This document shows, piece after piece, positions 1 through 6,524 of a stretch of 13,404 nt of DNA; the first letter of the stretch is position 1, and each line of letters starts with the position of its first letter. The notes beneath the pieces are model-generated. The model searched no databases. It had not been told where the DNA came from and was given only the letters and a program-made list of their open reading frames with translations. The stretch is from PALSA-1004 sp046715035 (lineage in GTDB: Bacteria; Pseudomonadota; Gammaproteobacteria; Burkholderiales; SG8-41), in NCBI GenBank assembly GCA_046715035.1, contig JBKJZR010000139.1:1-13404 (forward strand). Reading direction: 5' to 3'. Both the position numbers and the translations under genes were made by a program.

Positions 1-189
1 GCGCAGCACCTTCGCGGCCGCCTCCTCGGACAGGTAGGTCCGGAAGTGCTTGACCACCTGCTCGGCGAGGCCATAGAGCAGGTCAGCGTGGTCGTCATAG
101 CACAGCGTTGACGTCACCAGCCTTCGCCTTCGCGAACTGGTACGAACAGATAACGATGTCCGGGCACTCAAAGGGCCGGAAACGCCTTC
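1..189 (-). pseudogene. Fragment resembling a restriction endonuclease R subunit (type III Res-like), frameshifted, runs off the left edge
   Basis: Read on the minus strand, two adjacent frames give protein-like sequence that joins into one. The first, from about 184 down to 98, includes FECPDIVICSYQFAKAKAGD and ends at a TGA at 97-95. The second, from about 105 down to 1, includes YDDHADLLYGLAEQVVKHF and stays open to the edge. A small indel around 97-105 separates them. The text recalls the central to C-terminal part of type III restriction enzyme Res/helicase-like R subunits, but I base this on memory of the family and no catalytic motif lies in view. There is no start codon or ribosome site, and the left neighbour in frame terms is integrase sequence, so this is a remnant. 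The rest would lie left of the window. It could also be another large ATP-dependent restriction or helicase protein. Confidence 0.42.
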
Positions 190-787
190 AGAGGGGGGCA
201 AGGCGCCGCGCAGGTCGCGACAAGGATCGCTCAGCACGCGTCCGGTGGCAACACCATAACGGAACACCTGCCCACAATTCTGAAGCGCCCGGTGTGCCGT
301 ATCGTGCGCGCCTCGGCCCTCGATTCGGTGCAGCACTTTCAGCACCTCGGGGGGCGCGATATCGGCTATCGGTCGCGCGCCAATCCACGGAAACACGTCG
401 TTCTCGAGCCGCTTGATGATCTTGCTCGAATGCGACGGCGCCCACCGCGGCGAATACTTGGCAAGCCATTCACGGGCCACCGCCTCGAAGCTGTTCGTCG
501 CGCGCTCGGCCTTCGCTGCTCTCTGGCCCTTGCGATGCTCGCCGGGATCGATTTCATTGGCGAGAAGTTTCCGCGCATCGTCGCGGCGCTTTTCTCGCAT
601 TCACGAGCGAGATGTCCGGATAGATTCCCAGCGCGAGCCGCTTTTCCTTGCCGCCGAAGCGGTACTTCAGCCGCCAGAGCTACGCAACAGTAGCAGAGAT
701 TTCCAGATACAGGCCGCCGGCATCGAACAGACGCACGGGTTTGCCAGCCGACTTCGCCTTGCGGATTGCAGAATTGCTGAGTGGCAT
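190..787 (-). pseudogene. Degenerate tyrosine integrase (DUF4102/P4-type), stop, frameshift and lost catalytic domain
   Basis: From ATG at 787 (or 799) the minus strand reads MPLSNSAIRKAKSAGKPVRL, then FDAGGLYLEIS, the usual N-terminal arm-binding domain of P4-type integrases that insert at tRNA genes. A TAG at 682-680 interrupts it. The same frame then resumes with LWRLKYRFGGKEKRLALGIY. A frameshift near 585-600 moves the reading to a third frame, which carries RRDDARKLLANEIDPGEHRK, FEAVAREWLAKYSP and further core-binding-domain sequence to about RDLRGALPP near 195. Homology then stops, and the C-terminal catalytic domain (R-H-R-Y tyrosine recombinase residues) is missing. An intact family member is about 400 residues, so roughly half is left. 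It lies directly 3' of tRNA-Ala in the same orientation, as expected for an element integrated in that tRNA. It is certainly non-functional. Confidence 0.85.
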
Positions 788-819
788 TTTTTGGGGCATC
801 GTGATCGGGGAAAGGCCCG

Positions 820-848
820 ATGCCCCCAATCATGCCCCCATGCCCCCA
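820..848. repeat. Three copies of ATGCCCCCA just upstream of the integrase start
   Basis: ATGCCCCCA occurs at 820-828, 832-840 and 840-848. A related inverted copy (TTGGGGCATCG, 791-801) overlaps the integrase start region. The position between the tRNA 3' end and the integrase start is where arm-type integrase or excisionase binding sites are usually found. Binding is inference; the repeats themselves are plain in the sequence. Confidence 0.5.
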
Positions 849-884
849 GATTGCTGGCGGCAAGCTGGAACGATGCGGGACAAG

Positions 885-932
885 AAAGAAGGCCGATTTC
901 CCTATGAAAGTTCTGGCAAATCGGCCTTCTTT
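885..932 (-). terminator. Hairpin terminator downstream of tRNA-Ala (possibly bidirectional)
   Basis: A perfect 15-bp inverted repeat, AAAGAAGGCCGATTT at 885-899 and its complement at 918-932, has an 18-nt loop. On the minus strand it begins 22 nt after the encoded CCA of the tRNA, and its 3' arm ends in a T-rich run. This suits factor-independent termination of the tRNA transcript. The matching A/T-rich flanks mean it could also act on the plus strand. Confidence 0.65.
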
Positions 933-954
933 GTACTACCCGGGATGGTTGAAG

Positions 955-1030
955 TGGTGGAGACGAGGAGGATCGAACTCCCGACCTCGGCATTGCGAAC
1001 GCCGCGCTCTCCCAGCTGAGCTACGTCCCC
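955..1030 (-). tRNA. tRNA-Ala, anticodon CGC
   Basis: On the minus strand a full cloverleaf can be folded. The acceptor stem is GGGGACG with CGTCTCC and contains the G3-U70 pair that marks alanine tRNAs. The D arm is GCTC-AGCTGGGA-GAGC. The anticodon stem CGGCG/TGCCG holds the loop TTCGCAA, giving anticodon CGC (reads GCG). The variable loop is AGGTC and the T arm is GGGAG-TTCGATC-CTCCT. The discriminator A and CCA are encoded at 958-955. The 76-nt length is normal. The gene is intact although an integrase remnant lies just downstream, consistent with an element that restored the tRNA 3' end on insertion. Confidence 0.96.
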
Positions 1031-1033
1031 GAA

Positions 1034-1048
1034 AGAGGCGGTATTCTA
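1034..1048 (-). promoter_or_regulatory. Likely tRNA-Ala promoter: extended -10 element
   Basis: Upstream of the tRNA on the minus strand there is TAGAAT at 1048-1043, preceded by TG one base away (TGTTAGAAT, an extended -10), then a GC-rich discriminator (ACCGCC) before the predicted start a few bases ahead of position 1030. A convincing -35 box was not found. GC-rich discriminators are typical of stringently controlled stable-RNA promoters. Confidence 0.42.
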
Positions 1049-1163
1049 ACAAAACTCGACGACGGCCGCCCGCGCTTTGTTTCCCGGGCAGCGGTGCTAC
1101 TGCGCCGAGCAAGCGGGGCGACGCAATGATATGCAGCGTCCAACCCCTCGCAAAAGTGCGTTC

Positions 1164-1172
1164 TGCTACCAT
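1164..1172 (+). promoter_or_regulatory. Possible extended -10 promoter of the SapC-family gene
   Basis: TGCTACCAT at 1164-1172 has the form of an extended -10 element and lies 63 bases before the chosen SapC start at 1236. No good -35 box stands at the usual distance, so this is a weak call. Confidence 0.25.
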
Positions 1173-1235
1173 CCCGGCATCTATCAATCCTGCTCGTGGC
1201 GGCGTCACGCCGACGGGCTCCGGAGCGCCCGCATC

Positions 1236-2012
1236 ATGCAGATCACCCCGCCTTACGGATTCAAGGAAATCGTGCCGCTCACCAAGACCCAGCGCGTGCT
1301 GCTGCCGAAAAACCGCGCACTGGTGACCACGTTCCACAGCATGAACCCGATGCCGGTGAGCTATACCGAGTTTCCGCTCGCCAGCCGCGATTACCCGCTG
1401 GTGTTCATCAGCAGCGACCAGGGCAACAGTTTCGTGCCGATGATCGTGCTGGGCCTGGCGGCGCGCCAGAACCTGTTCGTGATGCCCGACAACACGTGGG
1501 ACCCGCACACGTATCTTCCCGCTTACGTGCGGCGCTACCCGTTCTGCATGACGCGCGTCACCGTCGATGGCAAGGAGGCGCCGGAAAGGGTCGCCTGCGT
1601 GGAAAAGCGCGCGCTCAACGAGCGCGGCGACATGCTCTTCGACGACCAGGGCAAACCGCTGCCGGAGTGGGAGCAGCTGCAAAAGCTGCTGTTCGAGTAC
1701 GAGGCGGACCTCGCGCGCACCGAGGAAATGTGCAAGCTCCTCGCCCAGCATGGGCTGTTCGAGCCTTTCACGATGCAGGCGGTGCCCACCGCGGGCGAAC
1801 CTTTGCAATTGAGCGGGATGTATCGCATCGCCGAAACCCGGCTCGCGCAACTCGACGGCGCGGCGCTCAAAGACCTCGTGCAGAAAGGCGTGCTCGGGCG
1901 TGTCTACGTGCACCTGCTGTCGCTCGACAATTTTCAGCGCCTGCTCGGGCGGCGCACGACCGTGACTCAGTCGGCCGTCGCGGCCCAGCCCGACAAGAAC
2001 ATGCTCAACTAA
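1236..2012 (+). CDS. SapC-family protein
   Basis: The 258-residue product begins MQITPPYGFKEIVPLTKTQR and matches my memory of the SapC family (Pfam PF07277). It has the typical order of an N-terminal PLTK/H segment, a YTEFPLAS stretch, a central FVPMIVLGL core, a NTWDPHTYLPAYVRRYPF block and a FDDQGKP segment. SapC was named for a link to a surface-layer locus, but most proteobacterial members have no known function. No signal peptide or membrane segment is evident. The frame is open upstream to 1077, but those residues are Cys/Arg-rich and not protein-like. The ATG at 1236 starts exactly where family-like sequence begins, with a weak GGAG at 1221-1224. It stands alone between the tRNA locus and the UGSC unit, and nothing ties it functionally to either. 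Confidence 0.85.
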   Translation: MQITPPYGFKEIVPLTKTQRVLLPKNRALVTTFHSMNPMPVSYTEFPLASRDYPLVFISSDQGNSFVPMIVLGLAARQNLFVMPDNTWDPHTYLPAYVRRYPFCMTRVTVDGKEAPERVACVEKRALNERGDMLFDDQGKPLPEWEQLQKLLFEYEADLARTEEMCKLLAQHGLFEPFTMQAVPTAGEPLQLSGMYRIAETRLAQLDGAALKDLVQKGVLGRVYVHLLSLDNFQRLLGRRTTVTQSAVAAQPDKNMLN

Positions 2013-2192
2013 CAGTCCACTGAATTTATCGTGTCAATTCTTGCACGGGATAATGGTAATTGGTCATTGTTGCATCGAACGGAATTTGATGGGGTAGATG
2101 AGACGCGATGAAGTAGTAAAGATCAGATAGAATCATCGTAGCCAGCACAGGAAATTCGTGACCGTGTGGAAAGCACGCGATAAGGAGACCGA

Positions 2193-3236
2193 ATGACGGT
2201 CGAGGCGAAATTATCCAGCACGACATACGAGGTCGCTGACGCGTTCGAAGCGAACGAGCTCTTTCAGCGCAATGGCTGGACGGACGGGCTGCCGATCGTG
2301 CCGCCGACCGACTCGGGCGTGCGTGCTTTTCTGGACGCCGTGCGCTTCGCTCCCGACGAAGTCGTCGGCGTCGAGCCCGTTCGGCGGCGCCGCATCACCG
2401 CCGAAAAGCTCGCGACTGCAGCGCTGATGGCCGGATGTCTGCCCGAGTACATGCCTGTAGTGGTTGCGATTATCAAGGCGATGTGCGAGCCCCAGTTCGG
2501 CCTCCACGGCGCCACCGCGAGCACAGGCGGCAGCGCGCCGCTGGTGATCGTGAATGGCCCGATCAGGACTGCGTTGCACATGAATGCGACGCATAACGTC
2601 TTCGGCAACGCGAGCCGCGCCAACGCCAGTATCGGCCGCAGCGTGCGCCTGTTCATTATCAACGTGCTCGGCGGAGCGCCCGGCCAGCTCGACCGCGCGA
2701 CGCTCGGACACGCCGGCAAATTCACGTTCTGTATCGCGGAAGACGAAGAGGACAGTCCATGGCTGCCCTTGTCGGTCGAGCGCGGCGTGCCGGCCGGCAC
2801 TTCCGCCGTAACGGTCATGGCTTCCGGCGCTCCCCACCAGATCATGAACGAATGGACCCACGACCCGCGGGAACTGCTCGACACGTACGCCGCCGCGATT
2901 CGCGCAAACATGCTCACGTATTCGATTTGGGAGGGTAGTTACGCGATTGTGATTCCCAAACAGCACCGCCAGGTCTTTGCTGCGGCGAACTGGAGCAAGC
3001 AGAACATTCGCGAGTACATCTTCGAAACCGCGCAGGTTCAGCGGAAAGAGTGGCGCAACGTCGGCAAGGCTGCGGTGGCGGGCCGAAAAGATGAAGACCG
3101 CGTCTATCGTGCACTGCCGACACCCGATCACCTGGTTGTGGTCGCGGCTGGCGGGCCCGCAGGCGGCTTCGGCGCGATCTTGCCACCGTGGTACGGGAAG
3201 AAATCTGCGAGCGTTACAATGTCAGTACAAGCCTGA
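2193..3236 (+). CDS. Large partner of the UGSC (seleno)protein (UGSC-L), function unknown
   Basis: This 347-residue protein starts at ATG 2193 behind a strong AAGGAG at 2182-2187. It has no signal peptide. Recognisable blocks are NGWTDGLPIVPPT (residues about 27-39), AGCLPEYMPVV (80-90), the NGPI block near 121 and FCIAEDEEDSPW (179-190). Cysteines are at 82, 98 and 180. I recall this kind of sequence as the N-terminal or partner portion of proteins carrying a C-terminal UGSC motif, in some bacteria fused in one chain. The UGSC gene follows here after 22 nt, so co-translation and a two-subunit complex are likely. No established reaction is known to me. A truncated relative of its 5' end sits at 8339-8421. 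Promoter signals in 2013-2192 are unconvincing, although that stretch is noticeably AT-richer than its surroundings. Confidence 0.8.
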   Translation: MTVEAKLSSTTYEVADAFEANELFQRNGWTDGLPIVPPTDSGVRAFLDAVRFAPDEVVGVEPVRRRRITAEKLATAALMAGCLPEYMPVVVAIIKAMCEPQFGLHGATASTGGSAPLVIVNGPIRTALHMNATHNVFGNASRANASIGRSVRLFIINVLGGAPGQLDRATLGHAGKFTFCIAEDEEDSPWLPLSVERGVPAGTSAVTVMASGAPHQIMNEWTHDPRELLDTYAAAIRANMLTYSIWEGSYAIVIPKQHRQVFAAANWSKQNIREYIFETAQVQRKEWRNVGKAAVAGRKDEDRVYRALPTPDHLVVVAAGGPAGGFGAILPPWYGKKSASVTMSVQA

Positions 3237-3258
3237 CCTTCATCAAAGGAGAAAAGCG

Positions 3259-3789
3259 ATGACACTACAAGTCCTGGATCCGCGCTTGAGCGCGGAAGGC
3301 GAACCGCTTCGCCTGGCGCCTGCGCTGCCCTCGCTGCACGGCGCAGTTGTCGGTTTGCTCGACAACGCCAAGATCGGCACCGAGCGGTTTTACGATTTCA
3401 TGGCCGAGATTCTTGCGAAGGAATACGGCGTACGGGAATTCATTCGGCGTCGCAAACCGGATGCCACCCGGCCCGCTACGCAGGAGCTCGTTGCAGAGAT
3501 GAGCGGCGCAGACGCCATCATCTCTGCTATCGGCGACTGAGGGAGTTGCTCGTCGTGCAGTCTGCACGACGCCATCGAGGCCGAGCGCTTGGGCATTCCG
3601 GCCGTTGCGGTCATGACCGATCGCTTCGTGCGCAGCGCTGAGGTCGTAGCCCAGGTGAACGGATTGCCGGGCTACCCCTTTGCCGTCATCGCTCATCCAG
3701 TCGCGGACAACGATGACGACACGCTCCGAGCCAAGGCACAGCTTGCGGTGCAGCGTATCGTTCCGTTGTTGACGGAGCGCCAGGCGTAA
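3259..3789 (+). CDS. UGSC-family selenoprotein (UGSC-S), in-frame TGA read as selenocysteine 94
   Basis: ATG 3259 follows AAAGGAG (3245-3251) at a 7-nt spacing. The frame meets TGA at 3538-3540 and continues without another stop to TAA at 3787-3789, giving 176 residues. The text on both sides is one continuous protein: DAIISAIGD before the TGA, GSCSSCSLHDAIEAERLGIP after it. The motif U94-G-S-C97-S-S-C100 is the hallmark of the family known as UGSC (seleno)proteins, in which the first position is Sec or Cys. A SECIS-type hairpin starts 11 nt after the TGA (separate entry). By analogy with other Sec/Cys pairs, residues 94, 97 and 100 probably form a redox or thiol-active site, but the substrate is unknown. 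It is coupled to UGSC-L. A conventional caller would stop at 3540 and lose the active half. Decoding needs SelA/B/C/D, which are not in this window. Confidence 0.88.
3541..3571 (+). promoter_or_regulatory. SECIS element for the UGSC selenoprotein
   Basis: Directly after the TGA, 3551-3558 (CGTCGTGC) pairs perfectly with 3564-3571 (GCACGACG), closing a five-base loop AGTCT at 3559-3563. An apical AGU loop about 20 nt beyond the UGA is the arrangement recognised by bacterial SelB; the E. coli fdhF element has a similar GCAGGUCUGC top. The stem also encodes the conserved SCSLHD residues, so the RNA constraint lies inside coding sequence. Confidence 0.8.
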
Positions 3790-3818
3790 CCGTTATTGCG
3801 CCCCGACAAGCGCTTGGG

Positions 3819-3990
3819 ATGCTCCCTTCATCGCGGCTTGCGGGTCCACTCGCGTGTGTTCTGGGCGCAGCACTGTTGGCGCCTGTGATCGCTACGGCAG
3901 GCGGGGAAGCTGAAAGCCCTGGGCGTAACGACTTCGCGCTCGAGCCAGCTTCCCAACGTTCCGACCATCGCTGATCCGCTGAATGAGTGG
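3819..3990 (+). pseudogene. Remnant of a Bug/TctC solute receptor gene
   Basis: From ATG 3819 the frame reads a credible signal peptide (MLPSSRLAGPLACVLGAALL followed by APVIATA). Then, in the next frame, it reads QAGKLKALGVTTSRSSSQLP and NVPTIAD, a block found about two thirds along TctC proteins (compare SGKLRALAVTTAKRS in the receptor at 7339). About 180 residues between signal and block are missing, and the sequence after PTIAD is lost. So a large internal deletion with a frameshift plus a 3' truncation has left about 170 bases. It starts 30 bases after the UGSC stop, which suggests the receptor was once the third gene of that unit. The convergent CoA-transferase ends at 4000. Confidence 0.72.
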
Positions 3991-3999
3991 ACAACTCGT

Positions 4000-5157
4000 T
4001 TATACGACCTTTGCTGCCCTCAGCCTTGCACGTGCCACTTCATCGTAGCCCAGGCGCTCGAGTATCTGATCGGTATGTGCGCCGTGTTCGGGAAGGCTGC
4101 AGGATGGCTTTCCGGGCTCCTCCCGGAAATGGACGGGCGTGCCGAGGTTTTCCACGCCGTCGTCGCCTTTCACGATCATCCCGCGGCTGCGCAGAAGGTC
4201 CTGCGTCCAGGCCTCATACAGGTCAAGCACCGGCGCATAGCACACGCCCTTGTCCGCGAGCCAGGCGTCCCACTCGTCGCGCGTCTTCGTCGCGAAAGTT
4301 GCTTCAAGAAATCGCTTGGCCGGGTCCTGTGCCGGTCCCCAGGGCGCCGCACAAACGCTGATCAGATCCGGACGCCCGAGCGCGTTGAGCAGGTTTCTGA
4401 CAAAGTTCATCTCTGCGCCGGAGAGCACGATGTACTTGTCGTCGGCCGTGCGGTAGACGTTGTAGAACGCCGCGCCGCCGTAGAGGCGTTCGCTCGGGAG
4501 ATCGGGTGCGCGCTTTTCCGCGATCACGGGGCTGAGGATAGGCGCCGTCCACGACATCAGCGTATCGACCATTGCGGCGTCCAGGAAGTCGCCTCGGCCG
4601 GTCCGATCGCGCCGCAGGAGCGCCATGAGCACCCCGATCAGGGCAGCCGAGCCGAGCGCGACGTCAGCCACGGGTAGCGCTGGCAGGGTCGGCGGGCGCC
4701 CGTCTGTTTGACCGAGACTCAACACGCCGGTGATTGCCTGCGCTCCGGCATCGTGAGATGGGCGCTGGGCGAGTGGGCCGGTTTGGCCAAACGCCGAAAG
4801 CGAGCAGTAGACGATGCGCGGCGCTCGCTCCCGAACTGCTTCGTAGCCCAGACCGAGACGATCCATGACGCCGGGTCGGAAGGACTCGATGATCACATCG
4901 GCAGTCTCCGCGAGCTTGAAGAATATCTCGCGGCCCTCCTCTGCCTTGAGATTGAGCGTGAGCGACTGCTTGCCGCGCTGCGTATTCCGAAAATAGGCCG
5001 GGAACCCCTCGATGGGCGGTCCCAGCCGGCGCGTGGGCTCACCCTCGTGGCTCTCGATCTTGATCACTTCAGCGCCGTGATCCGCCATCATCATGCCGAT
5101 CCAGGGACCGGGCAGGAAGCGGGACAGGTCCAGCACGCGAACGCCTTCGAGTTTCAA
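4000..5157 (-). CDS. CaiB/BaiF family (class III) CoA-transferase, TTG start
   Basis: Family III CoA-transferases move CoA between carboxylic acids through an aspartyl thioester. The 385-residue product starts with KLEGVRVLDLSRFLPGPWIG, the typical N-terminus, and carries HGAEVIKIE (about 28-36), FGQTGP (123-128) and RPSHDAGAQAITG, in which Asp136 is the expected nucleophile. I chose TTG at 5157 because GGAGG lies 6 nt upstream and because the longer open frame to 5346 only reads, out of frame, the 3' end of the neighbouring gene. It begins 13 nt after the stop of the other CoA-transferase (5171), so the two are almost certainly co-transcribed and may form a heteromer. The acyl substrate cannot be told from sequence. 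Its 3' end faces the TctC remnant. Confidence 0.9.
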   Translation of the reverse strand: MKLEGVRVLDLSRFLPGPWIGMMMADHGAEVIKIESHEGEPTRRLGPPIEGFPAYFRNTQRGKQSLTLNLKAEEGREIFFKLAETADVIIESFRPGVMDRLGLGYEAVRERAPRIVYCSLSAFGQTGPLAQRPSHDAGAQAITGVLSLGQTDGRPPTLPALPVADVALGSAALIGVLMALLRRDRTGRGDFLDAAMVDTLMSWTAPILSPVIAEKRAPDLPSERLYGGAAFYNVYRTADDKYIVLSGAEMNFVRNLLNALGRPDLISVCAAPWGPAQDPAKRFLEATFATKTRDEWDAWLADKGVCYAPVLDLYEAWTQDLLRSRGMIVKGDDGVENLGTPVHFREEPGKPSCSLPEHGAHTDQILERLGYDEVARARLRAAKVV

Positions 5158-5170
5158 TTGGAACCTCCGC

Positions 5171-6376
5171 TCAAATGGGGAGACCGGCGGACCGAAGATC
5201 GGCGTCGCTGAAGCCGAGTCTTTCCACCAATATTGCGCGGTTGTCTGCGCCCAGCGGCGGACCTGCGCGCTCGATGAGCCCGGGCGTGCGCGACAAGCGC
5301 CCGACGACGTTTTGCATGCGCAGCTCGCAGTCGAGCTCGTCGTCACTCACCGCAACGACGCTGCCGCGTGCCTGCACATGCGGATCGTCAACGACATCTG
5401 CGACGCTGTATATAGGTCCTGCTGCAGCCTCATGCTCCTCGAGCACGCGCAAGACGTCGGCTTGATCGAAGCGGAGAAACGCCTGCTGCAGGCTCTCTTC
5501 CAGCGCGTCGATATGCTCGCGACGCGAAGGATTGTCGGCGAAGCGTGGATCCGAGATGAGATGCGGGACCTCGAGCGCGCGGCACAGCCGCTCGAAGATC
5601 GCTTTCGAACCTGCGGACACCGCGATCCACTTGTTGTCACGCGTTCGAAACGAATTGCGTGGCGAGACGAGCGGCAACCTGCTGCCGGCGCGCTCCTGGA
5701 TCACTCCGAGCTGATCGAACTCGATCACGTGCGGGCCGAGCATGGTCAGCAGCGATTCATAGATCGCGAGGTCGACGACTTGTCCGCAGCCCGTGCGATC
5801 TCGCGCGCGCAGCGCCGCGAGCGCAAGAAAGGCTCCCGCGAAGCCCGTCGCAGTGTCGGCCAGCGCAAAACTGGGCAGCAAAGGCGGCCGGTCGGCAAAG
5901 CCGTTGGCATAAGCAAATCCAGTCATCGCCTCCGCCAGCGTGCCGAATCCAGGTCGATCCCGATACGGCCCGGTCTGGCCAAAGCCGGAGACGCGTACCA
6001 GCACGAGTCGCGGGTTGATACGGCTGAGCTCCTCGTAACCGAGCCCCCACGATTCGAGTGTTCCCGGGCGGAAATTCTCGATGATGACGTCGGCATCCTG
6101 CGCCAGCCGGCGCAGGATCTCCCCGCCGAGCGGTGTGCGCAAATCTGCGGTGACGGAGCGTTTGTTGCGATTTAGAACCTTATGGTAAAGGCTCACCCCG
6201 TTCTTGAGGTCACCCCAGGTTCTCAGTCCGTCGCCGCGCGGATGCTCGATCTTCACGACCTCGGCGCCGTAATCGCCCAACAGCATGCCGATCATGGGGC
6301 CGGCGATCAGCGTCGCGAGCTCAACCACTCGAGCGCCCTCGAGTGCCTGTTCCGAACGCGGGGCAGAGCTGTTCAT
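5171..6376 (-). CDS. CaiB/BaiF family CoA-transferase-like protein lacking the usual catalytic aspartate
   Basis: The 401-residue protein begins MNSSAPRSEQALEGARVVEL and shows the family blocks YGAEVVKIEHPRGDG (36-50), IIENFRPG (98-105), GFGQTGPYRDRPGFGTLAEA (131-150) and a C-terminal CoA-transferase domain. Aligned with its downstream neighbour on the shared FGQTGP and TG landmarks, the nucleophile Asp136 of that protein falls on Gly145 here. It may therefore be a non-catalytic partner, use another residue, or belong to a subgroup with different chemistry; GFGTLAEAM-type sequences occur in many annotated members. It is the first gene of the minus-strand pair and is transcribed divergently from the Grx-DinB selenoprotein gene across a 148-nt spacer. 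The start ATG at 6376 has a modest AGGA about 10 nt upstream. Confidence 0.88.
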   Translation of the reverse strand: MNSSAPRSEQALEGARVVELATLIAGPMIGMLLGDYGAEVVKIEHPRGDGLRTWGDLKNGVSLYHKVLNRNKRSVTADLRTPLGGEILRRLAQDADVIIENFRPGTLESWGLGYEELSRINPRLVLVRVSGFGQTGPYRDRPGFGTLAEAMTGFAYANGFADRPPLLPSFALADTATGFAGAFLALAALRARDRTGCGQVVDLAIYESLLTMLGPHVIEFDQLGVIQERAGSRLPLVSPRNSFRTRDNKWIAVSAGSKAIFERLCRALEVPHLISDPRFADNPSRREHIDALEESLQQAFLRFDQADVLRVLEEHEAAAGPIYSVADVVDDPHVQARGSVVAVSDDELDCELRMQNVVGRLSRTPGLIERAGPPLGADNRAILVERLGFSDADLRSAGLPI

Positions 6377-6426
6377 CGGCGACGATCCTACAGTAAGCGT
6401 GTTTTACCAGCTACAGCGCCGAACCG

Positions 6427-6458
6427 GCAACGCCTGGCGCCGGCCGCTCGGGCGTTGC
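6427..6458. promoter_or_regulatory. Inverted repeat in the divergent intergenic region, possible operator
   Basis: GCAACGCC at 6427-6434 and its exact complement GGCGTTGC at 6451-6458 flank a 16-nt GC-rich spacer. It lies in the 6377-6524 spacer between the divergent CoA-transferase and selenoprotein genes. Such a position suits a shared operator, but no regulator gene is present in the window and promoter boxes on either side are weak. Confidence 0.25.
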
Positions 6459-6524
6459 GATTGCGCGAGGAAACGTGCAACATGGTAGCCTCTCTCGTGT
6501 TGACGTGCCATCAGGAGATCCCAT

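Noticed and set aside
1077..1235. Upstream extension of the SapC gene
   Set aside because: Cys/Arg-rich, low-quality translation without family resemblance.
2128..2133. TAGAAT as a -10 box for the UGSC unit
   Set aside because: No -35 box at a usable distance and no extended -10; the AT-rich stretch 2013-2192 probably holds the promoter, but I cannot place it.
3234..3236. The TGA ending UGSC-L as another selenocysteine codon
   Set aside because: Sequence after it is not protein-like, contains the ribosome site of the next gene, and no suitable hairpin follows; it is an ordinary stop.
3538..3540. TGA in UGSC-S as a nonsense mutation or sequencing error
   Set aside because: It falls exactly on the family's Sec/Cys position, the rest of the frame is intact, and a SECIS hairpin follows.
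5158..5346. 63-residue N-terminal extension of the CoA-transferase
   Set aside because: It is the 3' end of the neighbouring gene read in another frame; TTG 5157 has a strong GGAGG.
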